From the NCBI GenBank assembly GCA_028823435.1, contig JAPKBK010000126.1, forward strand, positions 1 to 5,412: a DNA stretch of 5,412 nucleotides. The letters run 5' to 3'. The position numbers were made by a program, and so were the translations under genes. Source of the DNA: Flavobacteriales bacterium. Lineage in GTDB: Bacteria > Bacteroidota > Bacteroidia > Flavobacteriales_D > Sanyastnellaceae. The notes under the pieces are model-generated. The model was not told the DNA's origin. It was given only the letters and a program-made list of their open reading frames with translations, and did not search any database. This document shows positions 5,030 to 5,412 of the stretch, piece by piece; position 1 is the first letter of the stretch; each line of letters starts with the position of its first letter.

Positions 5030-5412
5030 ATGCCTATTTTAGATTCTATTCCTGAAGCAATTGAAGTTATTCGTTCTGGGGGAGTAATTATTGTCGTTGA
5101 TGATGAAGACCGAGAAAACGAAGGAGACTTCCTAACCGCTGCGCGCAATGTCACTCCTGAGATCATTAATTTCATGGCCACGCATGGCAGAGGGCTTATT
5201 TGCGCACCACTTATTGAGAGCCGATGCGATGCATTGGACCTCGACCTGATGGTGACTTCAAATAACGCAGCCTATGAAACACCATTTACAGTTTCTGTTG
5301 ATCTTATAGGTGACGGATGTACAACTGGCATTTCTGCAAGCGACAGATCAAAAACGATTAAAGCACTCATTGACCCAGCTACAAAACCAGATGTTCTTGG
5401 GAAGCCAGGACA
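5030..5412 (+). CDS. ribB: 3,4-dihydroxy-2-butanone 4-phosphate synthase (RibB, or N-terminal half of RibBA), partial
   Basis: Converts ribulose 5-phosphate into 3,4-dihydroxy-2-butanone 4-phosphate and formate, supplying the four-carbon unit for riboflavin. The first 127 codons are present and the gene leaves the window on the right. Landmarks are VVDDEDRENEGD (22-33), the acidic metal-binding signature of the active site, THGRGLIC (51-58), TTGISASDRSKTI (98-110) and LGKPG (123-127). The last two bases (CA) begin what should be the His of the family's PGH motif. The start gives a typical N-terminus, with an amphipathic helix (IPEAIEVIRSG) before the DDEDRENEGD loop. Many bacteria, including Bacteroidota, fuse this domain to GTP cyclohydrolase II (RibBA); the window ends too early to tell. 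The gene diverges from def with a 31-bp gap. Confidence 0.97.
   Translation, partial: MPILDSIPEAIEVIRSGGVIIVVDDEDRENEGDFLTAARNVTPEIINFMATHGRGLICAPLIESRCDALDLDLMVTSNNAAYETPFTVSVDLIGDGCTTGISASDRSKTIKALIDPATKPDVLGKPG

Overview
The window looks like a piece of Bacteroidota chromosome, most likely a marine Flavobacteriales-type organism. This rests on perfect TAnnTTTG promoter -7 elements (the Bacteroidota sigma factor signature), no Shine-Dalgarno sequences before the starts, and a secreted protein built from GC..NYD..DDGSC and CGVCGG modules, which I recall from secreted proteins of this phylum. No species can be named from the sequence alone.

Layout, left to right. (1) Positions 1-2507, minus strand: the N-terminal 835 codons of a very large secreted mosaic protein that runs off the left edge. 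It has a signal peptide, three copies of an approximately 150-180-residue module I cannot name, and between them cysteine-rich linkers of short repeats. The frame was translated by hand from 2507 to 3 with no stop. (2) 2508-2647: 140-bp spacer with no convincing promoter or terminator. (3) 2648-3718, minus: complete class II fructose-bisphosphate aldolase (fbaA), all key residues present. (4) 3719-3901: 183-bp spacer with a TATTTTTG element close to the aldolase start. (5) 3902-4435, minus: small lipoprotein with TPR-like helices. (6) 4432-4998, minus: peptide deformylase (def), sharing an ATGA overlap with the lipoprotein gene. (7) 4999-5029: 31-bp divergent spacer. (8) 5030-5412, plus: start of ribB or ribBA (riboflavin synthesis), cut by the right edge.

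The def-lipoprotein pair is probably one transcriptional unit with coupled translation; the aldolase and the mosaic protein are probably separate units. The housekeeping genes (formyl-Met removal, glycolysis/gluconeogenesis, riboflavin) show no obvious functional link to the mosaic protein.

Two things deserve a second look. One is the mosaic protein: about 125 acidic against 9 basic residues, 43 cysteines, and a strict rule linking one cysteine in the NYD repeat to the presence of a CGxCGG extension. The other is the 31-bp def/ribB spacer, where both strands carry a perfect TAnnTTTG exactly 4 nt from the start codon, suggesting two back-to-back leaderless transcripts. I see no mobile element, CRISPR array, tRNA or rRNA.
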